Assembly: GCF_004571025.1 (NCBI RefSeq)
Contig: NZ_SPQT01000036.1
Location: 23,286-87,285 of the forward strand
DNA: 64,000 nucleotides
Source: Bradyrhizobium niftali
Lineage (GTDB): Bacteria > Pseudomonadota > Alphaproteobacteria > Rhizobiales > Xanthobacteraceae
Direction: 5' to 3'
Part shown: positions 38,634 through 46,115 of the stretch, in pieces
Layout: each line of letters opens with the position of its first letter
Position numbering within the stretch: position 1 is the stretch's first letter
Position numbers and translations under genes: made by a program
The notes under the pieces: model-generated
Seen by the model: only the letters and a program-made list of their open reading frames with translations
Database searches by the model: none
What the model was told of the DNA's origin: nothing

Positions 38634-39548
38634 ATGTCCTTCTTCAAGAACCTCTCCGCCTATGACGACCGATCGGCGCGACTGGCCGGCATTGCACTCA
38701 TGGTGCTGTCGATCTTCATGTTCTCGTTCGGCGATGCCATGGGCAAGTTCCTGGTCGGGACTTATTCGGTGGGGCAGCTGCTGTTCCTGCGCGCCTGCGC
38801 GGCGTTGTTGCTGCTGTCGCCGCTGATCTGGCGGCAACGTCACCAGTTCCTGCATCTGGAGCGGCCGCGCTTGCAGCTGTTTCGCGTCGTGCTGTCGACG
38901 CTGGAAGTGGCGGCCTTCTTCCTTGCGACGGTCTATCTGCCGCTCGCCGACGTCATCACGTACTATCTCGCCGGCCCCATCTTCGTCACCGCGATGTCGG
39001 CGATCTTCCTGGGCGAGAAGGTCGGCTGGCGGCGCTGGACGGCGATTCTGATCGGTTTCTGCGGCGTCGTGATCGCGCTGCGGCCGTCGGCGCAAACCGT
39101 CAGCCTGCCGGCGCTGATCGCGCTCGGCGGCAGCCTGTCCTTTGCGACGCTGATGCTGATCACGCGCAGCCTGCGCAAGACCCCCGACATCGTGATGGCG
39201 TCCTCGCAATTCGTCGGCACGTTTTCGCTGGGCGCGGTGCTGTCGGCATTCCACTGGGTGCCGCCGACGTCAGGCAGCCTCGTCATCTTCGCGCTGGCCG
39301 GATGCATCTCGGTGACGGCGCTGTTCTGCGTCAACCGGTCGCTCAAACTCGCGCCGGCCAGCGTCGTCGTGCCCTATCAATATTCGATGATCGTCTGGGC
39401 CGTGATCTTCGGCTTCGTCGTGTTCGGCGACGTGCCGTCGATCGCAACCATCGTCGGCGCCGCCATCATCATCGGCGCCGGGTTCTATATTTATCTGCGC
39501 GAGCGCGATCTGGGGCGTGGGGCTGTGGACGTTAATCCGCCGGCGTAG
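38634..39548 (+). CDS. EamA/DMT family permease
   Basis: A 304-residue inner-membrane transporter of the drug/metabolite family. About ten membrane segments are visible from residue 17 (LAGIALMVLSIFMFSFGDAM) to the last at about 270 (IATIVGAAIIIGAGFYIYL), in two EamA halves; YLPLADVITYYLAGPIF is typical of the first half. The ATG at 38634 (MSFFKNLSAYDD) is used; upstream codons are the translated repeat. The substrate is unknown. Confidence 0.9.
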   Translation: MSFFKNLSAYDDRSARLAGIALMVLSIFMFSFGDAMGKFLVGTYSVGQLLFLRACAALLLLSPLIWRQRHQFLHLERPRLQLFRVVLSTLEVAAFFLATVYLPLADVITYYLAGPIFVTAMSAIFLGEKVGWRRWTAILIGFCGVVIALRPSAQTVSLPALIALGGSLSFATLMLITRSLRKTPDIVMASSQFVGTFSLGAVLSAFHWVPPTSGSLVIFALAGCISVTALFCVNRSLKLAPASVVVPYQYSMIVWAVIFGFVVFGDVPSIATIVGAAIIIGAGFYIYLRERDLGRGAVDVNPPA

Positions 39549-39560
39549 CCACACCCACAA

Positions 39561-39707
39561 CGTCATCCCGGGGCGCGCAAAGCGCGAACCCGGGATCCAT
39601 ACCCACAAGAGGTCGTTTTGCGAAGGCTCGGAGTGGGCGCTTTGCCTCACACTTCTCCCTGGGATTATAGGTCCCGGGCTCGCAACTTCGTCGCGCCCCG
39701 GGACGAC
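39561..39707. repeat. dispersed palindromic repeat, family D-like
   Basis: Opening CGTCATCCCGGGGCGCGC ... ACCCGGGATCCA and closing TCCCGGGCTCGC ... GCGCCCCGGGACGAC, between the convergent DMT and GNAT genes. Confidence 0.82.
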
Positions 39708-39733
39708 AGTGGAGAATGTAGCGGCGCTTCTAC

Positions 39734-40327
39734 CTACCTCACGCGCCTCGCGCTGCTCCAGCTCTTCAGCGACGCCCACACGCCGCGCGACAGGCGGAAG
39801 CAGTCGACGGGCGTGGAGGAGCCCAGCGCCAGGAAGCGGTGCAGCTGGACGCCGCTCCACTGGAAGCCGCACTTTTCCAGCACCTTGCGCGAGGCGGGGT
39901 TGGTGACGCGCGCGCCGGCATAGAGGTGGTCGTCCTCGAACTCCTCGAAGAAGAAGTCGATCGCGCCGCGCGCGGCCTCGGTGGCGAAGCCCTGGCCCCA
40001 ATGCTCGACGCCGAGCCAGTAGCCGAGCTCGGCATTGTCGGGCTTCGAACAGTCGATCCCGACCATGCCGACCGGTCCGCGGTCGTGCTCGATCAGGAAC
40101 ACGGTCTCGCTGCCGATCTCGGCGGTGGCGCGGACGAATTCGACGGCGTCGTCCAGCGAATATGGATGCGGCAGGCGGCGGGTATTTTCCGCGACACGGC
40201 GGTCGTTGGCGAGGTGGGCGATGGTCCTGACATCGGCAAGTGTCGGGCGCCGCAAGGTCAGCCGTTCGGTGGCGACGACGCTCGGTCTCGCCTCCCGCAA
40301 GGTGGTGCTCGAAAAATCCTGCAACAT
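39734..40327 (-). CDS. GNAT family N-acetyltransferase (RimJ/RimL-like)
   Basis: A 197-residue acetyltransferase. The N-terminal TERLTLRRPTLADV is typical of RimJ/RimL-like proteins, and the acetyl-CoA loop is HWGQGFATEA near residue 110, preceded by LGYWLGVE. The C-terminal NPASRKVLEKCGF segment is also conserved. The ATG at 40327 opens the conserved part; an open frame to 40615 runs across the rpmA 3' region and is rejected. Substrate unknown; neighbours are ribosomal protein genes, which does not by itself show that it modifies them. Confidence 0.9.
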   Translation of the reverse strand: MLQDFSSTTLREARPSVVATERLTLRRPTLADVRTIAHLANDRRVAENTRRLPHPYSLDDAVEFVRATAEIGSETVFLIEHDRGPVGMVGIDCSKPDNAELGYWLGVEHWGQGFATEAARGAIDFFFEEFEDDHLYAGARVTNPASRKVLEKCGFQWSGVQLHRFLALGSSTPVDCFRLSRGVWASLKSWSSARRVR

Positions 40328-40355
40328 GTCCGGCTCCGTCGAAGTCACTAAGACA

Positions 40356-40388
40356 AAACGAAAGGGGAGGCCGGTTTCCCGCCTCCCC
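40356..40388 (-). terminator. intrinsic terminator of the rplU-rpmA operon
   Basis: Stem GGGGAGGC / GCCTCCCC (40364-40371 and 40381-40388) followed on the minus strand by the T-rich TTTCGTTTTGTCT. It lies between the rpmA stop and the GNAT start. Confidence 0.85.
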
Positions 40389-40454
40389 TGGAGCCTACTT
40401 GTGGACTCCGCCGGTTTGGTCAGGACCCGGCGGACTCCAAATTTGATCCACCGT

Positions 40455-40724
40455 CTATTCAGCCGCCTCTGCGATCGGGAGCACCGATACGAACGTGCGG
40501 CCGTTGGCTTTGGCTTGGAACGTGACGCGACCCTCGATCTTGGCGAACAAAGTGTGGTCCGTGCCCATGCCGACATTAAGGCCGGGGTGCCAGGTGGTGC
40601 CGCGCTGACGCGCAATGATGTTGCCGGGAATCACAACTTCCCCGCCGAACGCCTTGATACCGAGGCGCTTGCCCTTGGAATCGCGACCGTTGCGCGATGA
40701 ACCGCCTGCTTTTTTGTGAGCCAT
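40455..40724 (-). CDS. rpmA: 50S ribosomal protein L27
   Basis: 89-residue ribosomal protein L27. The N-terminus MAHKKAGGSSRNGRDS reaches towards the peptidyl-transferase centre, and the core is RLGIKAFGGEVV, RQRGTTWHPGLNVGMGTDHTLFA. It follows rplU by 97 bases and is followed by a terminator. Confidence 0.97.
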   Translation of the reverse strand: MAHKKAGGSSRNGRDSKGKRLGIKAFGGEVVIPGNIIARQRGTTWHPGLNVGMGTDHTLFAKIEGRVTFQAKANGRTFVSVLPIAEAAE

Positions 40725-40821
40725 GGCTCGTCTCCGAAATCCTGAGTAGTTCTAGATCAATTCCTTGACGGAATCATTTCACAATTTCTCACGCATCAAT
40801 TCGTGAATTGGCGTGATCAAT

Positions 40822-41211
40822 TTATGCGGCGGCGTCTTCCTTGGTCGCTTCCTTGGCGACCTTCTCCCTCTTCGGACGCGGCCCCTTGGTGGGCTTGGCG
40901 TTGTCCGTCAGGATCTCGCTGACGCGCAGCACCGTGATCTCGTCGCGGTAGCCACGCTTGCGGCGCGAATTCTTGCGGCGGCGCTTCTTGAACGCGATGA
41001 CCTTGGGGCCGCGCTTGTGGTCGAGCACCTCGACCGCCACGGACGCACCGGCCACCGTCGGCAGGCCCAGGATCGGCGTGTCGCCGCCGACCACCAGAAC
41101 TTCATTCAGCTGCACGATCGAGCCGACTTCGCCTTCGATCTTGCCTACTTCCAAGACATCATCCGGAGCGACGCGGTACTGCCGGCCGCCGGTTTTGATG
41201 ACTGCGAACAT
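40822..41211 (-). CDS. rplU: 50S ribosomal protein L21
   Basis: 129-residue ribosomal protein L21. Typical features are MFAVIKTGGRQYRV, GDTPILGLPTV, HKRGPKVIAFKKRRRKNSRRKRG and YRDEITVLRVSEI (parts). A Lys/Ala-rich C-terminal extension of about 25 residues is common in rhizobia. It leads the rplU-rpmA operon, and a strong hairpin lies 25-60 bases upstream in the leader. Confidence 0.96.
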   Translation of the reverse strand: MFAVIKTGGRQYRVAPDDVLEVGKIEGEVGSIVQLNEVLVVGGDTPILGLPTVAGASVAVEVLDHKRGPKVIAFKKRRRKNSRRKRGYRDEITVLRVSEILTDNAKPTKGPRPKREKVAKEATKEDAAA

Positions 41212-41235
41212 CGTTGTTTTCCTTCGTGTTCAATC

Positions 41236-41270
41236 CCGGCCTCGCGACAGTCTGTCGGGGCCGGCTTTTT
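41236..41270. promoter_or_regulatory. hairpin in the rplU 5' region
   Basis: Stem of about 12 bp with a two-base bulge (41236-41249 paired to 41253-41264) and loop GTC. On the plus strand it is followed by five T (41266-41270), so it looks like an intrinsic terminator facing away from rplU although no plus-strand gene precedes it. In the rplU direction it would be part of the mRNA leader if transcription begins further upstream. Confidence 0.6.
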
Positions 41271-41539
41271 GTCAGTCGCTATGGGTTTATGCGAGTTTTG
41301 TGCGGGCGGGAGTTATCCCTTTGAAAACCCACGCAAAAACAAGCGGCGCGAGAAACGCCCCGCGCCGGGTGTGGGACTTATAGCCGCCGGACGCCGCAAG
41401 TCAAGGAGAACCGCCGAAAAAGGCCCGGATTTGAAGGATTTGGCCGCCCGTCCGCCCGTTAGCCGATTCTCCGCCGGCTTTGCAACCAACGGGTTCCCGC
41501 GCCGTTGTCCCAAGATTTCGCAAGCGGGCAAGGGCACCC

Positions 41540-42664
41540 ATGGCAACGGACGAACTGGTCGCGACGACGGGCATTGCGCAGCACGGCGCGAGCCGCCTGC
41601 CGTCGGTGGATGTCGACAGTTTCAACCTCGAGATCAAGGACGAGGACGGTTTTCTCGGCGACCGCGCCAGCAAGGGCGCGTTCCGCGACATCCTCGACCG
41701 CTGGCGCAAGCCGCTGCGCAAGACCGGCGAGGATCCGTTCGGCAAGGAGCCCTCGGACCAGATCAGCAAGAAGACACTGGATGCGATCCTGATCGGCGAC
41801 GACACCGAGGCCTCGGCGCTGGTCCACAGCGCGATCGAGGATTTCGCCCAGGAGCTCGCTTATGTCACGCGCCGCTTCCTCAAGACCAAGGCCTGGGCCA
41901 AGACCGAGCGCATCATCGTCGGCGGCGGATTTCGGGATTCCAGGCTCGGCGAGCTCGCGATCGCGCGCACCGAGATCATCCTGAAATCCGAGGACTTCAA
42001 GATCGACATGCAGCCGATCCGCCATCATCCCGATGAAGCCGGCCTGATCGGTGCGCTGCATCTGGCGCCATCATGGATCTTCGAGGCCCATGACAGCATC
42101 CTCGCCGTCGATATCGGCGGCACCAACATCCGCTGTGGCCTCGTGGAAACCAGCTGGAAAAAGGCAAAAGACCTGTCGAAGGCCAAGGTCGTGACATCCG
42201 AGCTGTGGCGTCATGCCGATGACGAGCCGACGCGCGAAGGCGCGGTGAAGCGGCTCACCAAGATGCTGAAGGGCCTGATCACCGAGGCCGAGACCGAAGG
42301 CTTCAAGCTCGCGCCCTTCATCGGCATCGCCTGTCCCGGCGTGATCTCCGCGGACGGCTCGATCGAGAAGGGTGCGCAGAACCTGCCGGGCAATTGGGAG
42401 AGCAGCAAGTTCAACCTGCCGGCGAGCCTGAGCGAGGGCATCCCCGAGATCGGTGAGCACGACACCGCGATCCTGATGCACAATGACGGCGTGGTTCAGG
42501 GCCTCTCGGAGGTGCCGTTCATGCAGGACGTCGAGCGCTGGGGCGTGCTCACCATCGGCACAGGCCTCGGCAATGCGCGCTTCACCAACCGCCGCAAGGA
42601 CAATGGGAAAGACCGTGATTCTACCGAGAATGGGAAGAAAAAGGCCAAGTCTGACAAGGAGTAA
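41540..42664 (+). CDS. ROK/sugar-kinase-like protein with circularly permuted motif order
   Basis: A 374-residue protein of the ASKHA fold. The usual N-terminal phosphate-1 motif of ROK kinases appears in the middle: AVDIGGTN at 189-196. After it come the IACPGVI motif (263-269), the catalytic-base region HNDGVVQGL with Asp316, and the phosphate-2 motif GTGLGNARF (340-348), and then a charged tail ends the protein. The elements that normally follow phosphate-2 are at the N-terminus: GGGF at 128-131 (adenosine motif) and GLIGALHLA at 168-176. The whole protein therefore looks like a circular permutation, joined at about 180-188. The ATG at 41540 is favoured over an upstream ATG at 41480. Kinase activity and substrate are unknown. 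It is divergent from rplU. Confidence 0.85.
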   Translation: MATDELVATTGIAQHGASRLPSVDVDSFNLEIKDEDGFLGDRASKGAFRDILDRWRKPLRKTGEDPFGKEPSDQISKKTLDAILIGDDTEASALVHSAIEDFAQELAYVTRRFLKTKAWAKTERIIVGGGFRDSRLGELAIARTEIILKSEDFKIDMQPIRHHPDEAGLIGALHLAPSWIFEAHDSILAVDIGGTNIRCGLVETSWKKAKDLSKAKVVTSELWRHADDEPTREGAVKRLTKMLKGLITEAETEGFKLAPFIGIACPGVISADGSIEKGAQNLPGNWESSKFNLPASLSEGIPEIGEHDTAILMHNDGVVQGLSEVPFMQDVERWGVLTIGTGLGNARFTNRRKDNGKDRDSTENGKKKAKSDKE

Positions 42665-42790
42665 CCTTGACTGGTTAGGTTAAGGGACGGATTGCGTTGC
42701 GGTGCATGGGGCACCCGCTACGGTCGAATTTGTCGCCTCACCTGGCCGGCGAAGCCGCCCTTCCTGGCCAGCATTTCAATGAGCGGCACC

Positions 42791-42824
42791 GGGACCGCCA
42801 GTGTTTACCGCGTCTGGCGGTCCC
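42791..42824. terminator. terminator between convergent ROK-like and hydrolase genes
   Basis: Perfect 11-bp stem (42791-42801 and 42814-42824, GGGACCGCCAG / CTGGCGGTCCC), loop of 12, followed on the plus strand by GACCCCTCTTT. It ends the ROK-like gene and possibly the opposing hydrolase gene. Confidence 0.8.
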
Positions 42825-42849
42825 GACCCCTCTTTCGAGTCATCGAGAC

Positions 42850-43713
42850 TCAGCTCCAGCCGACGCGCTGAAAGAACGCCGCGATCTCCGCGGCCGCGCG
42901 ATCCGGATCTTCCCGATGCGGGAAGTGACCGGCGCCGGGAAACATCGCGAGATCGAGCGCGCTGAACGTCTCGCCGAGCCGGTCGGTCCACGCATAGGGA
43001 AACAGCGGATCGTGCTCGGCCCAGCGCACGCAAGTCGGCACATCGATCGGCGGCAGCAGCAAGGCTTCGCCCTTCATCATCGCGACGCGCCCGGCATGCG
43101 AGGCGCGATAATGCGCAAAGCCGCCGGCGAGATTGCCGTCCTTGAAGAAGTTGTCGGCGAAGGCGTCGAGGACGTCGTCGAAGGCGTCTTTTCGATGCGC
43201 CCAGCCCTTCAGGAAGTGGCCGATATAGAGGCGGCAGTTTTCGCGGCTGGCGCCGACGAGCGCGGGCGCCATCTCCATCTGGTGGAAGGACTGGTACCAG
43301 ATGTGGTTGAGCCTATCAGGGGCCGCCATGCGCGCCCCGATGCCGGGATAGACGAAATCGAAGAAAAACAGCCCCGCGAGCCGCTCCGACGCCCGCCGCG
43401 CCAAAGGCTGCATGACGGCGCCGCCGACATCGTGGCCGACGACGCCGAATCGGTCGATGCCGAGCCCGTCCATCTGCGCCAGCATGTCGGCGGCATGGCC
43501 ATCCGGCCCGTAAGGCCCGTCCGGCTTGTCGCTGTCGCCGAAGCCGCGCAGATCGGGCGCGATCAGCGTGAAGCGATCGGCCAGCCGGGCCATCACCGGT
43601 TCCCAGGTCAGCCAGAATTCCGGCCAACCATGCAGCAAAAGCAGCGGTTTGCCCTTTCCAGCGCGAACCAGGTGGAAATCGGCGCCATTGGCCTTGATCG
43701 TCAGATGCTCCAC
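42850..43713 (-). CDS. alpha/beta hydrolase with Asp nucleophile (haloacetate dehalogenase / epoxide hydrolase type)
   Basis: A 287-residue alpha/beta hydrolase. The oxyanion motif HGWPEFW is at about 28-34 and the nucleophile elbow is GHDVGG, with Asp95 rather than Ser. An Asp nucleophile, the DLRGFGDSDKP stretch and a terminal GAGHFPHRED histidine place it with haloacetate dehalogenases and epoxide hydrolases. It therefore probably cleaves a C-halogen bond or an epoxide; which one is not clear. The GTG at 43713 has a GGGAGGA ribosome-binding site seven bases upstream; the ATG at 43791 would add 26 unconserved residues. It lies next to tRNA-Ser at the edge of an accessory region. Confidence 0.88.
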   Translation of the reverse strand: MEHLTIKANGADFHLVRAGKGKPLLLLHGWPEFWLTWEPVMARLADRFTLIAPDLRGFGDSDKPDGPYGPDGHAADMLAQMDGLGIDRFGVVGHDVGGAVMQPLARRASERLAGLFFFDFVYPGIGARMAAPDRLNHIWYQSFHQMEMAPALVGASRENCRLYIGHFLKGWAHRKDAFDDVLDAFADNFFKDGNLAGGFAHYRASHAGRVAMMKGEALLLPPIDVPTCVRWAEHDPLFPYAWTDRLGETFSALDLAMFPGAGHFPHREDPDRAAAEIAAFFQRVGWS

Positions 43714-43847
43714 AGCGGTTCCTCCCGGGCTGAAGGGCGGGGTGAAAGAGGCAGCGGATTTTCCTCCTTCGCGCCTTGTCTGGCCCGCCATCCTCGCCTA
43801 TTAACGCCCCCAACCACAGGGGCCCTGCTCCTAATATGGCGCCTTCA

Positions 43848-43937
43848 GGAGAGGTGGCAGAGTGGTTGAATGCACCGCACTCGAAATGCGGCATAGGTGC
43901 AAGCCTATCGGGGGTTCGAATCCCTCCCTCTCCGCCA
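43848..43937 (+). tRNA. tRNA-Ser (anticodon CGA)
   Basis: A 90-base serine tRNA including CCA. The acceptor stem GGAGAGG pairs with CCTCTCC (43927-43933); the anticodon arm is CCGCA-CTCGAAA-TGCGG with CGA; a long variable arm follows (serine type); the T loop is TTCGAAT. The encoded CCA is at 43935-43937. A LysR fragment on the other strand ends inside its 3' half. Confidence 0.96.
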
Positions 43938-44282
43938 TAATAAAACGGCTTCGAGAAAGCCCCGCAAAATCAGCCTGATGTCGTCGACGCCCGCCCGGAT
44001 TGCCCCGCCTGCACCGTCCGCGCCGTCGCCCATGCGCCGTGACAGGCCCAGCGCATCGCCGAGCATCCGTTCGGCCGCGAGGAAAGCCTCATTGGCGGCC
44101 AAGGTCGGCTGCACCGAACGCGTGGAGCGATCGAACAGTTTGACGCCGAGCTGGGTTTCGAGCTGCTGGATCAACAGGCTCGCCGCCGACTGCGTGATCC
44201 CGAGCTCGCGCGCGGCCCGCGTGATGCTGCGGGTGCGATAGACGCCGGTGAAGGCTCGCAATTGGCGCAAGGTGACATTCAT
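43905..44282 (-). pseudogene. truncated LysR-type regulator ending in tRNA-Ser
   Basis: The first 97 or so residues are a normal LysR N-terminus: the winged HTH (VTLRQLRAFTGVYRTRS, ITQSAASLLIQQLE, GVKLFDRSTRSVQPT) and the start of the linker helix. Similarity then stops, about 200 residues short, and the frame runs on into the complement of the tRNA-Ser 3' end, giving the nonsense tail RRGRDSNPR. The start is the ATG at 44282. It is divergent from the FAD monooxygenase at 44396, with two inverted repeats between them, so it was probably that gene's regulator. It may still make an HTH-only protein of about 125 residues. Confidence 0.85.
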
Positions 44283-44290
44283 AGGCAATA

Positions 44291-44329
44291 CTCATGAATT
44301 GATGAGTTCTTTCTGGCTTATCTCATAAG
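44291..44329. promoter_or_regulatory. two inverted repeats between LysR fragment and monooxygenase
   Basis: CTCATGAATTGATGAG (44291-44306) and CTTATCTCATAAG (44317-44329) lie about 24 bases apart, centre to centre, in the divergent gap. Such dyads are typical LysR operator sites. Binding by the truncated LysR protein is inference. Confidence 0.55.
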
Positions 44330-44395
44330 CGAGCCTGCAATAAAATGCATGTTGCGCGGGGAGAATCCGCAGCGAGGCGAGCAGTGGAGATGAGC

Positions 44396-46036
44396 ATGAG
44401 GACACAGGTGCTGGTCGTGGGCGCCGGGCCGGTGGGACTGACCGCGGCCATGGATCTGGCCTCGCGCGGGATCGACGTCGTCGTCGCGGAGATCCGCCAT
44501 GCCGGCGATCCGCCCAGCGTCAAATGCAATCACGTCTCGGCGCGCTCGATGGAAGTCTTCCGCCGGCTCGGCGTCGCCGCAAAGCTGCGCGATGCGGGCC
44601 TGCCTGCGGACTTCCCGAATGATTGCTCCTACCGGACCACGGCGACCGGCATCGAGCTGTGCCGCATCGACATTCCCTCGCGGGCGCGCCGTTACAGCGC
44701 AACCGGCGGCCCGGACACCTGGTGGCCGACGCCCGAGCCGCCGCACCGGATCAACCAGGTCTATCTCGAGCCGATCCTGTTCAGCCATGCCGCCGCTCAA
44801 GCGCGCATCACCATTCTGGCGCGCACGGAAATCACCGACATCGAGCAGGGCGACGGCCATGTGATCGCACTGGCGCGCGACCTCGACAGCGGGAGCTCGC
44901 TTCGCATCGAAGCGTCCTTCGTGATCGGCTGCGACGGCAGCCGTTCCCTGGTTCGCAAATCGATCGGTGCCAGCCTGTCCGGCACGCCGGTGATCCAGCG
45001 CGTGCAGTCGACTTTCATCGAAGCGCCGCAGCTCAAGGAGCTGATGGGCGCGCACAAGCCGGCCTGGATGGTGCTCTCGCTCAACCCGCGACGCTCGGGC
45101 ACGACGGTTGCGATCGACGGTCACGACCGCTGGCTGATCCACAACCACCTCAAGCCCGACGAGCCCGAGTTCGATTCGGTCGATCGGGACTGGGCGATCC
45201 GCGCCATCCTCGGCGTCGACGAGCGCTTCGAATACCGGGTCCTCAGCAAGGAGGACTGGGTCGGGCGCCGGCTGGTGGCCGATCGTTTCCGCGACCGCAG
45301 GGTCTTCATCTGCGGCGACGCTGCGCATCTGTGGATGCCCTATGCCGGCTACGGCATGAATGCAGGCATCGCAGATGCCGTCGACCTCTGTTGGCAATTG
45401 GCGGCGCATCTGAACGGGTGGGCGCCGGCTTCGATCCTCGACGCTTATGAAGCGGAGCGTCAGCCCATCACCGAGCAGGTGTCGCGCTTCGCGATGGACC
45501 ATGCGATGAAGATGATGGCGCAGCGCGGCGGCGTGTCGGCGGAGATCGAGGACGACACGCCGCGCGGCCACGCGGCGCGCGCAGCGCTGGCCAAAGCGGC
45601 CTACGATCTCAACGTGCAGCAATATTGCTGCGCGGGTCTCAATTTCGGCTACTACTACGATGCCTCGCCGATCATCGCCTATGACGGCGAAACGCCACCG
45701 GCTTACGCGATGGGCAGCTTCACGCCTTCCACCGTGCCCGGCGCTCGCGCGCCACATCTGTTTCTGCGCGACGGACGATCGCTCTACGACGCATTCGGAG
45801 CCGGCTACACATTGTTGCGGTTCGACCCGGCGATCGACGTGGCGCGGCTGCAGTCCGCCGCAAGGGAGCGCGGCATCCCGCTCGCGCTGGTCGACATCGC
45901 GCCTGACGAGGCGAACGGCGCCTATGCCGAGAAGCTGGTGCTGGCGCGGCCCGACCAGCACATCGCCTGGCGCGGGCAGGTCGCGCCGGCGGACCCGCAA
46001 GGCTTGCTGGCGCGCATCACCGGCGCTTCGGCGTAA
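44396..46036 (+). CDS. FAD-dependent aromatic monooxygenase (class A)
   Basis: A 546-residue flavoprotein hydroxylase of the PHBH fold. The FAD motif GAGPVG is at 9-14, the GCDGSRS (DG) motif near 178, and GDAAHLWMPYAGYGMNAGIADAVDL (GD motif, quoted in part) near 300; a C-terminal region of about 110 residues ends in a thioredoxin-like segment as in phenol and 3-(3-hydroxyphenyl)propionate hydroxylases. It likely hydroxylates an aromatic compound with NAD(P)H and oxygen. The ATG at 44396 has GGAG six bases upstream; an ATG two codons earlier is too close to it. A TTT binding protein gene follows after 79 bases, suggesting uptake and oxidation of one substrate. Confidence 0.9.
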   Translation: MRTQVLVVGAGPVGLTAAMDLASRGIDVVVAEIRHAGDPPSVKCNHVSARSMEVFRRLGVAAKLRDAGLPADFPNDCSYRTTATGIELCRIDIPSRARRYSATGGPDTWWPTPEPPHRINQVYLEPILFSHAAAQARITILARTEITDIEQGDGHVIALARDLDSGSSLRIEASFVIGCDGSRSLVRKSIGASLSGTPVIQRVQSTFIEAPQLKELMGAHKPAWMVLSLNPRRSGTTVAIDGHDRWLIHNHLKPDEPEFDSVDRDWAIRAILGVDERFEYRVLSKEDWVGRRLVADRFRDRRVFICGDAAHLWMPYAGYGMNAGIADAVDLCWQLAAHLNGWAPASILDAYEAERQPITEQVSRFAMDHAMKMMAQRGGVSAEIEDDTPRGHAARAALAKAAYDLNVQQYCCAGLNFGYYYDASPIIAYDGETPPAYAMGSFTPSTVPGARAPHLFLRDGRSLYDAFGAGYTLLRFDPAIDVARLQSAARERGIPLALVDIAPDEANGAYAEKLVLARPDQHIAWRGQVAPADPQGLLARITGASA

Positions 46037-46115
46037 GGCGGCTTGAAGCGGACGGCCCGGCGGCGCAGGCCGCCCGGTCGTGGTTCACAAACAAGAACGT
46101 AACGAGGAGGGGAAC

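Noticed and set aside
38365..38647. N-terminal extension of the MaoC-like protein containing VIASEAKQS
   Set aside because: That peptide is the translated family B palindrome, not protein-coding sequence; the ATG at 38365 starts the conserved domain.
43905..43937. RRGRDSNPR peptide as a real protein end
   Set aside because: It is the translation of the tRNA-Ser complement, a familiar annotation artefact.
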